A stretch of DNA of 64,000 nucleotides from Acuticoccus sediminis (GTDB lineage Bacteria > Pseudomonadota > Alphaproteobacteria > Rhizobiales > Amorphaceae): the NCBI RefSeq assembly GCF_003258595.1, contig NZ_QHHQ01000001.1, positions 124,001 to 188,000 of the forward strand. The letters are read 5' to 3'. Positions 52,022 through 60,791 of the stretch are shown here, in pieces. The notes beneath the pieces were generated by a model, which was not told where the DNA came from, did not search any database, and worked only from the letters and a program-made list of their open reading frames with translations. How positions within the stretch are numbered: the stretch's first letter is position 1; every line of letters begins with the position of its first letter. Made by a program: the position numbers and the translations under genes.

Positions 52022-55000
52022 ATGAGGCTGACGCGGCCCCATACGCCGGAGACGGACGATACGGCTTCGTCCGCACGCCCCCGGAACGGGCGATACCGCT
52101 TCCGCGACGACCTGCAGGCCGTGGAAGCCGTGCCGGGCGGCTCCGTCGAGATCGTCGACACGGTGTCCGGCGCGCGCTGCACGCTGTCCTCGCAGGAGGC
52201 CATGCTGTGCCGCCTGGCGGACGGGACGAAGTCGCTCGCGGCGATCGGCAAGGCCTATCGTCAGGAGACCGGCAACGGCGTCACCCTGACGGAGCTCCTG
52301 AACCTCTACCGGCGGATGCAGGCTCAGGGCCTGATGAACGGCGGCAGCGACCCCAAGGCACCGCCGCTTCCGCCCGCCGATGCCTCCGACGAGGAGCCGA
52401 CCGGGCCGGAACCTTCCGCCGAAGCACCCGGCGACACCGCCGACGCTGCCGCCGGAACACCGGACGTCGGCGCCGGTTCCCCCACCGCAACGACGACCGG
52501 CGAGCCGCCCGTTGCCGGGACGCCGGCCTATGGGCATCCCGCCGATTCAGCGATGTCCGGCCGGGCCGGCGCTCCGGATCACGCGGTGGCGGACGTCGAT
52601 GCCGATGCGGAACCGGACGGGCCGAGCTGGCTGGTCCTGTCCGACGAGGACGTCGACGCGTGGAACGACGCCGGCCTTCTGTCCGGATCCGAGGACGACG
52701 GCCCCGTCTTCGGCCCCACCGCCGCCGCGTCCGATGACGGCGCCGATCAGCCAGCCGCGTACATCCCCCGCCGGGCGGACGAAGTGGAGGTAGAATTCGA
52801 GGTCGTCACACCGGACGAGGCCGGCGACGAGGCAACGGCAGGTCCCGAGCTTCAAACGTCCGGTCGCGACGAAGACACCCTCGATGCCGGGGGATCGTCG
52901 GCGATGGGGGCCGGGCCGGGCATCGCGGACGCGACGGAAAAAATGGCGGCCACGGAGGCCACGGAGGCCACGGAGGCCACGGAGGCCACGGAGGCCACGG
53001 AGGCCACGGAGGCCACGGAGGCCACGGAGGCCACGGAGGCCACGGAGGCCACGGAGGCCACGGAGGAACGTGAACTTTCCGAAGCGGGCCATGCAAGCAC
53101 CGTGGACGGCTTCGATGCCGCGGCGGCGAGCATTGCAGGCTCCGAAGAGATGGCGGACGGCGCGCACCCCGTCGCGCCGGTGGAGGCCGCGGGGACCGCT
53201 CCGGAACCCTTCACAGAAACCGACGGCGCACCGGAGGCGGATGCACCGGTCCCGGAGTTGCCGGCGGCCGTCGCCGTCGTTCCATCGCTGAGCCAAAGCG
53301 CGGCCGGGGACGGCGACGAACGTGCCTTGCCGGCGGCGGTCTTGGAGGCGAGCGCGGACGACGGGTCGGCGCAGGAGGAGGACGACGAGCCCAAGCGGGC
53401 GGGTCGACCGGGTGGTCGGGGGCTGCGGCGAGGGGCCGTGCGGCGCGGGCGCACGCGCGCCGAGGCACCGGGGGCGTCGTCCGGCAGCGGGCGGTACCAG
53501 CTTCGCGCCGACCTCGTCATCGAGCGTGCGGACGGCGGCGCCGCAGCGCTCGTCGTGCCGGCGACCGGCGAGCGGCACCCGCTCTCCGACACCGAGGCGG
53601 TGCTGTGCACGCTCGCCGACGGATCGCGGTCGATGGCCGCCATCGGCAAGGAGTTCAAGGCCGCGACAGGCCAGAGCCTCACGTTCAGCGAACTCCTCGC
53701 CTTCTACCGCGAGCTCAAGGCCAAGGGCCTCCTGACCGACGGGCGGTCACCCGCGCCGACCCCGGCCGACACGCCGCGGGTCGCCGCCGGCGCCACCGCC
53801 GCGGAAGTCCGGCCCACCGTTGTGCCCGCCGACGCTTCCGGCGAAGACGCCCAGCCGGACGGCGTTCCTGGCGACCTGGCAGCTTCCGCCGGACCGTCGA
53901 CCAGGCCCGGGTCCGACGGCATGGTTGTCGCGTCGGAGACCGCCGACGCATCAACCGGGGACGGAACGCAAGGCGACGTGGCCGCCGACATCCGCGCAAC
54001 GGAAACCGGCGGCGCGCCGGACCCCGCGCCGACGCTGGCCGAGGACCCGCCCGGGGACATGGTCGCAGCCGCGGTGTCCGACGGGTCGAACGTCGCGCCG
54101 GACTCCATCCTCGGGACGGTGGAGGACGGCACACCCATCTCCCCCCTCAATCGGCAGGACGAGGCGGCGGACCAGTTCGAGGCCGTCCGGGCGCCGGACG
54201 AGACGCAAGCCGGGGCGGGAGCCGAACGTCCGCACAACGGTCCCACGGCGGATGCGGCCGCCGCCCTCTCGCCGGATGAGACAGCGACCGAGGATGGCAC
54301 CGGCCCGGCGCCGGACGAGGCGGCCACCCCGGACGCCCTGCTTCCGGAGGACGGGACGGCGGATGATGCCGCCGTGCCAGAGTCCGTTGCCGGCGTCGTG
54401 CCGGAGCCGGTCGCCGCGATGGAGCAGGCCGCCGGGGCGCCGTCCGCCCCGCCGATCCCGAGTGGGCGGGCACTGGCTCTCGTCACGCCGCCCGTCCCTC
54501 TGGCGGAGGCGGCGCCGGTCGAGCTTCGCGACGGGGGCATCGTCGAAAAACCTGCGAAGAAGGGATTTGCAAGCCGGTTGATCTCGAGCTTTCACCGGCC
54601 GCGTCCGACCGGTGAAGCGCCGGCGACCGAAGCGGCAGCCCCGCCATCGGCGACCGAAACGGAGGTTGCCGCGGCCGAGGCGCCCGGTCAGGCCCGCGCC
54701 AGGGTCCGCGAGCGCTACGCACGCCGCGCGGTCGCCAAGTCGGACGCCGAAAGCCTCCTGACCGGCGCGCTTGGGACGGACAGCGACCCTTCCGAACCGA
54801 AGCACGCCTTCGTCGACGACGTCGACGACGATTTCGGCGGGCAGTTCCGCGCCAGCGCGCCCGCAGCGGCGACGACCCAGCGTGCCCGCACGACGTCCCG
54901 TTCCTCCTCCGCCGCCGCGACCGGGACACGGCGGCGCACGGCACGCGAAGGGAGCGACGTACCCCGCGATACCGCCGAGCGCCTCGCCCGCGACCGCGCC

Positions 55001-57397
55001 GGACAGGAGCGGTCAGGACAGGACCGGACAGGACAGGAGCGCGCCGGTGCCGCTCGCAAGGCGGGTGGCGCGGCGAAGGCCGAGCGGCCAGGCGCATCGG
55101 GCTGGCAGAAGCGCCCCGAAACCGCCGACCCGATCCATCAGTACGAGGACGACGACGAGCCCGGCCCCGCCGCGGGCGGCGCGTTCGGCGGATTCGGCGG
55201 GATGGGCGGCGGACCCTTCGCGGGCGCCGGCCTCGGCGGTCTCGGTGGTCTCGGCGGCGGCATGGGCGCCGGCATGGGCGGGGGGATGGGCGGCGGCCTC
55301 GGTGGCGGGATGGGCGGCGGGATGGGTGGCGGCTTCGGCGGCGGCGCGGGCGCGCAGGCGCTGCTCGCCCACCTCGCCGCGCGGCAACGCCAGTCCGGCG
55401 TCGCCGGGGGCGGCGGCGAGCCGCCGGAGAGCGACGGCCCCGCTCAGGTCTCCCTCTTCAATCCCAACGGCATGCTGGGTTTCCTGTGCATCCTGTTCTG
55501 GCCGCTTCAGTTCCTGTGGCTGCCGCTGCTGCTGACGGTGCCGCTCGCCTTCATGATCGGCGTCGAGCGATGGCACGCGATGCTCGTCGACTCGGGCACC
55601 CTGGCGCTGGATCTCTCGTTCATCAGCCGCGGCATCGCCGCGCTCTTCATCGTCAACCTCGCCTCGCGGATCGCGCAGGCGACGATCGTGCGCGCCTTCG
55701 GCGGCGACGTGCGCCAGCTCGGCATCACGCTGCTGCTCGGCTTCATCCCCCGGTTCTACGTCGACCAGAGCGCCATTTCCTCGCTCAGCCGACGCGGGCA
55801 GCTCTGGTCGCACGCGGCGCCGTCGCTCGCCCGGCTCTACCTCTTCTCGCTCGGGATGATCCTGTGGGCGGTCTTCCGCGGCAACGGCTCGTTCTTCCCG
55901 GAGCTCGCCCTCCTCGTGGGCCAGGTCGGCATCGCGGCGTTCGTCATCTCGGCCTACCCGCTGCTGCCCGGCGACGGGTACCGCTTCCTCGCCACCTACT
56001 TCCGACAGCCGCACCTGCTGCAGAAGTCGATCATGGCGCTGAAGTCCTGGGCCACCGGGCACCACCTGCCGCCGCAGATCGACCGCTCGGAGGTGCCCGG
56101 CCTGATGCTGTTCGGCGTCGGCGTCGTGCTGTCGTCGGTGACGCTCGTCGTCTTCGCCATGTCGGTGATCGCCCTCGAGATGATGGGCGAGTATCGCGGG
56201 CCGGGCGCATTCATGTTCCTGACGCTGTTCGCCTGCTTCGCGATGTGGGTGTTCGCGCTGCGATCGTCGGTCGGCCAGCGCGCGGCGGGCGGGCTCGATC
56301 CGCAGATGATGCAGCAGCTCATAGCCAGCCGCTTCGGCGCGACGACGGAGGCCAAGGAGCAGCCGGCGAGCCTCGGCGCGCGCGGACGCGTGTTCTGGGT
56401 GGTGATCGCGTGCGCGCTGCTGGTGGTGGCGTTCCTGCCCTACCAGTACGAGGCGTCCGGATCGTTCGAGATCCTGCCGATGCAGCGCAACAACGCCACC
56501 GCCCGGACCGAAGGCGAGGTGATGGAGGTCCTGGTGCGCGAGGGCCAGTGGGTCACCAAGGATCAGGTGCTCGCCCGCCTCTCCGACTGGGACCAGCAGC
56601 GCGACGTGCAGGTGACCAAGGCCCAGCTCGACGAGGCGAAGGCGACCCTGCAGCGCCTCGAGGACGGCGCCAAGCCCGAGCAGATCGCCCTCGCCGAGAC
56701 ACAGGTGGAGAGCGCGCGCACGCGCGGCGTCTACAGCCGCGCCGAGGCCGACCGCGCCAAGCGCCTCGTCGACCGCGGCGTCATTTCCACCAGCGACTGG
56801 GAACGTGCCGTCTCCCGCGACGAGACCGACCAGGCGGCGCTGAAGGTCGCCGAGGCGAACCTGAAGCTCGTGAAGAGCCCCGCCACCAAGGCCGAGCTCG
56901 ACGCCGCGAAGGCCGAGGTCGAGCGGCTGACCCACCAGCACCAGTATGCGCTCGACCAGCTCGAGCGCACCCGCATCCGCGCCCCCATCGACGGCAACAT
57001 CATCACGCCCAACGTACACCTTCTGGCGGGCGACTGGATGAAGACCGGCGAGGAGTTCCTGACGCTGGAGGACACCCGCACCGTCGAGGCGCAGATCGAC
57101 ATGCCGCAGACGGACATCACCCTGATCTCCCCCGGCGACACGGTCCGCCTGAAGTCGTGGAGCAACATGGACCAGGAAGTCCCCGGCGTCGTGACCGAGG
57201 TCGCACCCGCCGCGGAGGAGCGCGAGTACGGAACGGTGGTGCGCGTGCGCGCGACGGTGCCGAACACCGAGGGATACCTGCGCCCGGCGATGACCGGCTA
57301 CGCCAAGGTGGACGGCGCGGAGATGCGGGTGTGGGAGGCGTACCTGCGCTTCTTCATGCGCTTCTTCCAGATCGAGGTCTGGTCCTGGATCCCGTAG
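52022..57397 (+). CDS. Giant PqqD-PqqD-pseudo-M50-HlyD membrane protein
   Basis: Function unknown; looks like a membrane assembly that recognises a peptide or carrier in the cytoplasm and links it to the periplasm. 1791 residues from ATG 52022 (GTG 51896 possible). PqqD-like domain 1 at about 27-105 (YRFRDDLQAV...LCRLADGTKSLAAIGKAY). Acidic disordered region with 13 Ala-Thr-Glu repeats at 310-348. PqqD-like domain 2 at about 490-573. More disorder to about 1050, then a Gly/Met-rich stretch to 1110. The M50-type membrane domain spans about 1152-1423; its HExxH position reads SRIAQ (1215-1219), though FGGDVRQLG, PRFYVD and PGDGYRFL are kept. A HlyD-type lipoyl/coiled-coil domain covers about 1484-1763. 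Related PqqD/M50/HlyD proteins are usually near 700 residues. Confidence 0.8.
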   Translation: MRLTRPHTPETDDTASSARPRNGRYRFRDDLQAVEAVPGGSVEIVDTVSGARCTLSSQEAMLCRLADGTKSLAAIGKAYRQETGNGVTLTELLNLYRRMQAQGLMNGGSDPKAPPLPPADASDEEPTGPEPSAEAPGDTADAAAGTPDVGAGSPTATTTGEPPVAGTPAYGHPADSAMSGRAGAPDHAVADVDADAEPDGPSWLVLSDEDVDAWNDAGLLSGSEDDGPVFGPTAAASDDGADQPAAYIPRRADEVEVEFEVVTPDEAGDEATAGPELQTSGRDEDTLDAGGSSAMGAGPGIADATEKMAATEATEATEATEATEATEATEATEATEATEATEATEATEERELSEAGHASTVDGFDAAAASIAGSEEMADGAHPVAPVEAAGTAPEPFTETDGAPEADAPVPELPAAVAVVPSLSQSAAGDGDERALPAAVLEASADDGSAQEEDDEPKRAGRPGGRGLRRGAVRRGRTRAEAPGASSGSGRYQLRADLVIERADGGAAALVVPATGERHPLSDTEAVLCTLADGSRSMAAIGKEFKAATGQSLTFSELLAFYRELKAKGLLTDGRSPAPTPADTPRVAAGATAAEVRPTVVPADASGEDAQPDGVPGDLAASAGPSTRPGSDGMVVASETADASTGDGTQGDVAADIRATETGGAPDPAPTLAEDPPGDMVAAAVSDGSNVAPDSILGTVEDGTPISPLNRQDEAADQFEAVRAPDETQAGAGAERPHNGPTADAAAALSPDETATEDGTGPAPDEAATPDALLPEDGTADDAAVPESVAGVVPEPVAAMEQAAGAPSAPPIPSGRALALVTPPVPLAEAAPVELRDGGIVEKPAKKGFASRLISSFHRPRPTGEAPATEAAAPPSATETEVAAAEAPGQARARVRERYARRAVAKSDAESLLTGALGTDSDPSEPKHAFVDDVDDDFGGQFRASAPAAATTQRARTTSRSSSAAATGTRRRTAREGSDVPRDTAERLARDRAGQERSGQDRTGQERAGAARKAGGAAKAERPGASGWQKRPETADPIHQYEDDDEPGPAAGGAFGGFGGMGGGPFAGAGLGGLGGLGGGMGAGMGGGMGGGLGGGMGGGMGGGFGGGAGAQALLAHLAARQRQSGVAGGGGEPPESDGPAQVSLFNPNGMLGFLCILFWPLQFLWLPLLLTVPLAFMIGVERWHAMLVDSGTLALDLSFISRGIAALFIVNLASRIAQATIVRAFGGDVRQLGITLLLGFIPRFYVDQSAISSLSRRGQLWSHAAPSLARLYLFSLGMILWAVFRGNGSFFPELALLVGQVGIAAFVISAYPLLPGDGYRFLATYFRQPHLLQKSIMALKSWATGHHLPPQIDRSEVPGLMLFGVGVVLSSVTLVVFAMSVIALEMMGEYRGPGAFMFLTLFACFAMWVFALRSSVGQRAAGGLDPQMMQQLIASRFGATTEAKEQPASLGARGRVFWVVIACALLVVAFLPYQYEASGSFEILPMQRNNATARTEGEVMEVLVREGQWVTKDQVLARLSDWDQQRDVQVTKAQLDEAKATLQRLEDGAKPEQIALAETQVESARTRGVYSRAEADRAKRLVDRGVISTSDWERAVSRDETDQAALKVAEANLKLVKSPATKAELDAAKAEVERLTHQHQYALDQLERTRIRAPIDGNIITPNVHLLAGDWMKTGEEFLTLEDTRTVEAQIDMPQTDITLISPGDTVRLKSWSNMDQEVPGVVTEVAPAAEEREYGTVVRVRATVPNTEGYLRPAMTGYAKVDGAEMRVWEAYLRFFMRFFQIEVWSWIP
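52949..53065 (+). repeat. Thirteen perfect 9-bp tandem repeats (GCCACGGAG)
   Basis: A perfect 117-base array inside the giant gene encoding Ala-Thr-Glu thirteen times. Being in multiples of three, copy-number change alters length without breaking the frame. Perfect identity suggests recent expansion by slippage. Confidence 0.95.
55001..55045 (+). repeat. Three 15-bp tandem repeats in the giant gene
   Basis: Units at 55001, 55016 and 55031 share GGACAGGA-C, encoding a GQERS/GQDRT/GQERA series. Lies just before the Gly/Met-rich stretch of the same protein. Confidence 0.8.
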
Positions 57398-57467
57398 ACC
57401 CGTGAGGATCCGCCCCCGGTCTCGCCGGCCCGGCGCAGGCGTCCGGCCACGGACCGGCGGGCGCGGC

Positions 57468-59246
57468 TCAGACCCGGAGGAGCTGCCGGACGGTGGAGAG
57501 GAACTTCGCCGGCGGGAACGGCTTGATCAGATAGTCGTGCGCCTCGTCCTTGATCGCCTCCAGCCAATCCACGCGGTCGGAGTAGCCGGTGATCAGCAGG
57601 ACCTTCATGCTCGGCCGGGCGTACATCAGCCACTGGGCCAGGTCGTTGCCGCCGAGGTGCGGCATCACCACGTCGCTGACGACGAGGCCGATCGACGGGT
57701 CCTCCTCGATGAGGTCCTTGCCGTCCAGCCCGTTGCCGCGGCTGGTGACCCGGTAGCCGTCCCGCTCCAGCGCCTTGCGCAGGACGAGGGCGACGTCGCT
57801 GTCGTCCTCCAGGAGGAGGACGTGCGTCGCCTCGCCATTCGCCGCGCCGTTGCTGTCCTGCCGCAGCACGATCGGCTCCGCGAGCGGCAGGTACACGGTG
57901 AAGACGCTGCCCTTGCCTTCTTCCGACTCGGCGATGATCGTGCCGCCGGCCTTGCGCACGTAGCTGCGGCTGACGGAGAGGCCGAGCCCCCGCCCCTCGC
58001 CGACGGGCTTCGTCGTGTAGAAAGGGTCGAAGATCAGCGGCAGCACTTCCGACGGCATGCCCGCGCCGCTGTCCGTCACGGTGAGGGTCGACCACTCCCC
58101 TTCCGCCAGCCCTCCGGGCGAACCGCGGGCCGTTCCGGTCTCGACGGTGATGCGCCCGCCGGCGTTCGTCACGTGCATCGCGTTGAGGACGAGGTTGGTG
58201 AGGACCTGTCGGATCTCCTCCTGGTCGACCACCACCGGCAGCGGCCGGCGCGACAGGTTGATGATGACGTCGATCTCCCGCCGCACGCCGGAGCGCAGGA
58301 CCGGCATGTGGTCCCGGACCAGCTCGCCGAGGTCGACCTCGACGGTGCGCGAGGTGTGGCTCTGCGACAGGACGAGGATCTGGCTCGCCAGTGCTCGCGC
58401 CCGCTCGACGACGTTGTCGACCTTGTCGAGCAGCAGTTCCGGCTCGCCGCCGTTAAGGTGACTGCGCAGGAAGTAGAGGTTCGTCATCGCGACGAGCAGC
58501 ATGTTGTTGAACTCGTGCGCGATCCCGCCGGCCATCAGGCGGATGGCGTCCGACTTCTGTGACTGGGCGAGCCGGGCCTGCAGGTCGGCCGCCGTCGTCA
58601 CGTCGCGCACGAGGGCGAGGGTCGCGGCGGCCTTCGCCCACTCGATCTCGGCGAGGCGGATCTCGCCGACCCGCGGAAGCCCCTCGCGAAAGAACTCGAT
58701 CTCGCCGGTGCCGTCCGGACCGACGGAGAAGGCCATGTTCTCGCCGGTCATGTCGTCGTCCGCGTCGGCGAACATGGTGCGGGCGGCGGCGTTGGCCCGG
58801 CGCACCCCGCCGTCCTTGTCGAGGACGATCACCGCGTCGGGGATCGTGTCGAACACCTGGGAGAGGCCGCGGATCTCCAGACGCGCCCGGTGAAGCAGCT
58901 CGGAGTGCCGCGCCAACAGCGGGAGCGCGGCCGCCAGCGCGGCCTCGTCGGCGACGACGGCAGCGCCGTCGGGGAAGGCGACGCCGGCCGAGGGGTCCGC
59001 GAGCGCGACCACGGGGAAGTGACGCGCGCGGCGGACCAGCCAGTTCGGCCAGGCGGTGCCGTCGAAGTCCGCCGCGGTCACGAGGAGCACGTCCTCGTCC
59101 CTCAGCGCGGAGCGCGCGGCGAGGAGGTCGTCGACGACGATCGCGGCGAGCGGTCGCGCGGCGGCGTCCATGGCCGGCGGTGTGCCGCCTCGCAGCCCCC
59201 TGGTGGTCCGCACCACCCTGGCCGGGATCGCCGCGTCTGCGGTCAC
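57468..59246 (-). CDS. Hybrid histidine kinase with PAS and receiver domains
   Basis: Likely output or input kinase of the Kai system. 592 residues from GTG 59246, one base after the kaiC stop. N-terminal 120 residues resemble a degenerate receiver or sensor (AAIVVDDLLAARSAL). PAS domain about 130-215. HisKA with phospho-His244 in AGGIAHEFNNML. HATPase with VLTNLVLNAMHVT (N box), DSGAGM (G1) and GRGLGLSVS (G2). The C-terminal receiver (LLLEDDSDV) has the phospho-Asp near 525 in SDVVMP and Lys in LIKPFPP. No TM, so it is a cytoplasmic kinase, as expected for a KaiC-associated protein. Last gene of the operon. Confidence 0.88.
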   Translation of the reverse strand: MTADAAIPARVVRTTRGLRGGTPPAMDAAARPLAAIVVDDLLAARSALRDEDVLLVTAADFDGTAWPNWLVRRARHFPVVALADPSAGVAFPDGAAVVADEAALAAALPLLARHSELLHRARLEIRGLSQVFDTIPDAVIVLDKDGGVRRANAAARTMFADADDDMTGENMAFSVGPDGTGEIEFFREGLPRVGEIRLAEIEWAKAAATLALVRDVTTAADLQARLAQSQKSDAIRLMAGGIAHEFNNMLLVAMTNLYFLRSHLNGGEPELLLDKVDNVVERARALASQILVLSQSHTSRTVEVDLGELVRDHMPVLRSGVRREIDVIINLSRRPLPVVVDQEEIRQVLTNLVLNAMHVTNAGGRITVETGTARGSPGGLAEGEWSTLTVTDSGAGMPSEVLPLIFDPFYTTKPVGEGRGLGLSVSRSYVRKAGGTIIAESEEGKGSVFTVYLPLAEPIVLRQDSNGAANGEATHVLLLEDDSDVALVLRKALERDGYRVTSRGNGLDGKDLIEEDPSIGLVVSDVVMPHLGGNDLAQWLMYARPSMKVLLITGYSDRVDWLEAIKDEAHDYLIKPFPPAKFLSTVRQLLRV

Positions 59247-59247
59247 G

Positions 59248-60771
59248 TCACACCTCGTCGTCGGGTATCAGGGCTTCCAGACGCTGCGCCTCGCTGCTGA
59301 AGGTGTACGTCGGGACACCGGACAGGATGCCGTGGATACCGGTGAACGGGCCGAGGATCCGCATGCCGGTCCCATCGATCAGGTATTCCCTGATCGCCTT
59401 CTCGTGCCACGTCCCGCGCATCTTGAGCACCATAATGCCGCGGCGCATCTCACCGTTGATCTCGACATAACGCAGAAGAATAATCGAGTCGGTAATTGTA
59501 GAGATATGTGTTTCCGTGACAGATTCTGTACCCATAAGTAATGAGGTGGTGTTCGTGAACAGCGCGGTGATGCGCTTGACCTTCACGTAGGAGGTCAGAC
59601 CGATCACGAACTCACGGAAGGACTTGGGCGTCGAGACGCGCTCGAACGCGGACAGGCTGTCGACGGCGATGCGCGAGGGCTCGAACTCGGCGATCCGCCG
59701 CTTCATCCGCAGCAGATGATCCTCGAGACCGATCTCCTCGGGGGAGTGGCTCTCGATCCGCAGCAGCCCGCTCTCCTCGGCGCCGACGAAGTCGACACCC
59801 CAGGCGGCCGCGTTGCGGCAGAGCTGCTCCCGCCCCTCTTCGGCCGCGAACAGGAGGATCTTCTGGTTGCTGCGGATGGCGGCACGGACCTGCTCGGCCA
59901 CCATCAGCGTCTTGCCGGTGCCCGTCGCTCCGGAGACCAGGATGATCGAGCTCTCGTAGAGGCCGCCGCCGGTCATCTGGTCGAGCATCTCGATGCCGGA
60001 GGTGATGCGGCTGTCCGGCGCGCTCTGCTCCAGAGTGGTGGACGACAGCGGCACGACGGTCAGCCCGTCCTCGCGGTCGATTGTGAAGGGGTACTCGCCG
60101 CGCTGGTGGATGGTGCCGCGGGTCTTCAGGATCTCGATCGTCCGCCGGCGCGTCTCCCGCTCCAGGCGGTTGCGCAGGATCACGACGTTGTCGGCGATGT
60201 ACTCCTCGACGCCGAAGCGGCCGATGGACTGCTCGTTTTCGCCGCGCTCGATGGTGACGATCACGGTGGTCCCGAGGTCGAGGAGGTAGGAGATGATCCG
60301 CAGCAGCTCGCGGCGGACCATGCCCGGGTCGGCGAACTGCGGGAACAGCGAGCCGACCGAGTCGAGCACGACCCGCTTGGCGTCCACCCGGCGCACCGCG
60401 GCCTCGATGCGGGCAAGGAGCGCCGTCAGGTGGAGCGTCCCGAGGTCGACCTGCTCCTCCTGCGGGTCCGCGCTGAGGTCGACGATGGCGAACTTCTTCT
60501 CCTCGACGAGCCGCTCGAGGTCCCAGCCGAAGCCGCGCACGTTCCGCACGAGGCGGGCGGGCCGCTCCTCGCAGGTGACGAACACGGCGTTCTGGCCGAA
60601 CTTCGTGGCGCCGGCGTGCAGGAACTGCAGGGCGAACACGGTCTTGCCCGCGCCGGAGGTACCGGCGATCAGCGTCGACCCCCCTTCGGGCACACCGCCG
60701 TACGCGATCGCATCGAAGCCCGCGATACCGGACGGAAGCTTGGAAAGGTCGTAGTCGGGAGGTGATGGCAT
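59248..60771 (-). CDS. kaiC: KaiC-type circadian/timer ATPase
   Basis: Double-domain RecA-fold ATPase with autokinase activity, core of Kai clocks or timers. 507 residues (cyanobacterial KaiC is 519). CI Walker A GTSGAGKT at 37-44 and CII Walker A GATGTGKT near 281-288. The CII phosphorylation region VTETHISTITDSI keeps all three sites, Thr419, Ser424 and Thr425, equivalent to T426/S431/T432. The C-terminal part ILLRYVEINGEM and FKMRG-like LKMRGTWHEKAIREY are conserved; the A-loop/tail differs. Preceded by kaiB (20-base gap) and followed by the kinase. Confidence 0.95.
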   Translation of the reverse strand: MPSPPDYDLSKLPSGIAGFDAIAYGGVPEGGSTLIAGTSGAGKTVFALQFLHAGATKFGQNAVFVTCEERPARLVRNVRGFGWDLERLVEEKKFAIVDLSADPQEEQVDLGTLHLTALLARIEAAVRRVDAKRVVLDSVGSLFPQFADPGMVRRELLRIISYLLDLGTTVIVTIERGENEQSIGRFGVEEYIADNVVILRNRLERETRRRTIEILKTRGTIHQRGEYPFTIDREDGLTVVPLSSTTLEQSAPDSRITSGIEMLDQMTGGGLYESSIILVSGATGTGKTLMVAEQVRAAIRSNQKILLFAAEEGREQLCRNAAAWGVDFVGAEESGLLRIESHSPEEIGLEDHLLRMKRRIAEFEPSRIAVDSLSAFERVSTPKSFREFVIGLTSYVKVKRITALFTNTTSLLMGTESVTETHISTITDSIILLRYVEINGEMRRGIMVLKMRGTWHEKAIREYLIDGTGMRILGPFTGIHGILSGVPTYTFSSEAQRLEALIPDDEV

Positions 60772-60791
60772 CAGCAGATCAGAGCGGCTGT

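Noticed and set aside
52949-53065. Regular repeats considered as a CRISPR array
   Set aside because: Units are 9 bases, contiguous, without spacers, and translate to Ala-Thr-Glu inside a gene.
55013-57019. 668-codon minus-strand open frame opposite the giant gene
   Set aside because: Its composition is His/Arg/Asp-rich shadow sequence without any motif, whereas the plus strand encodes recognisable membrane and HlyD segments.
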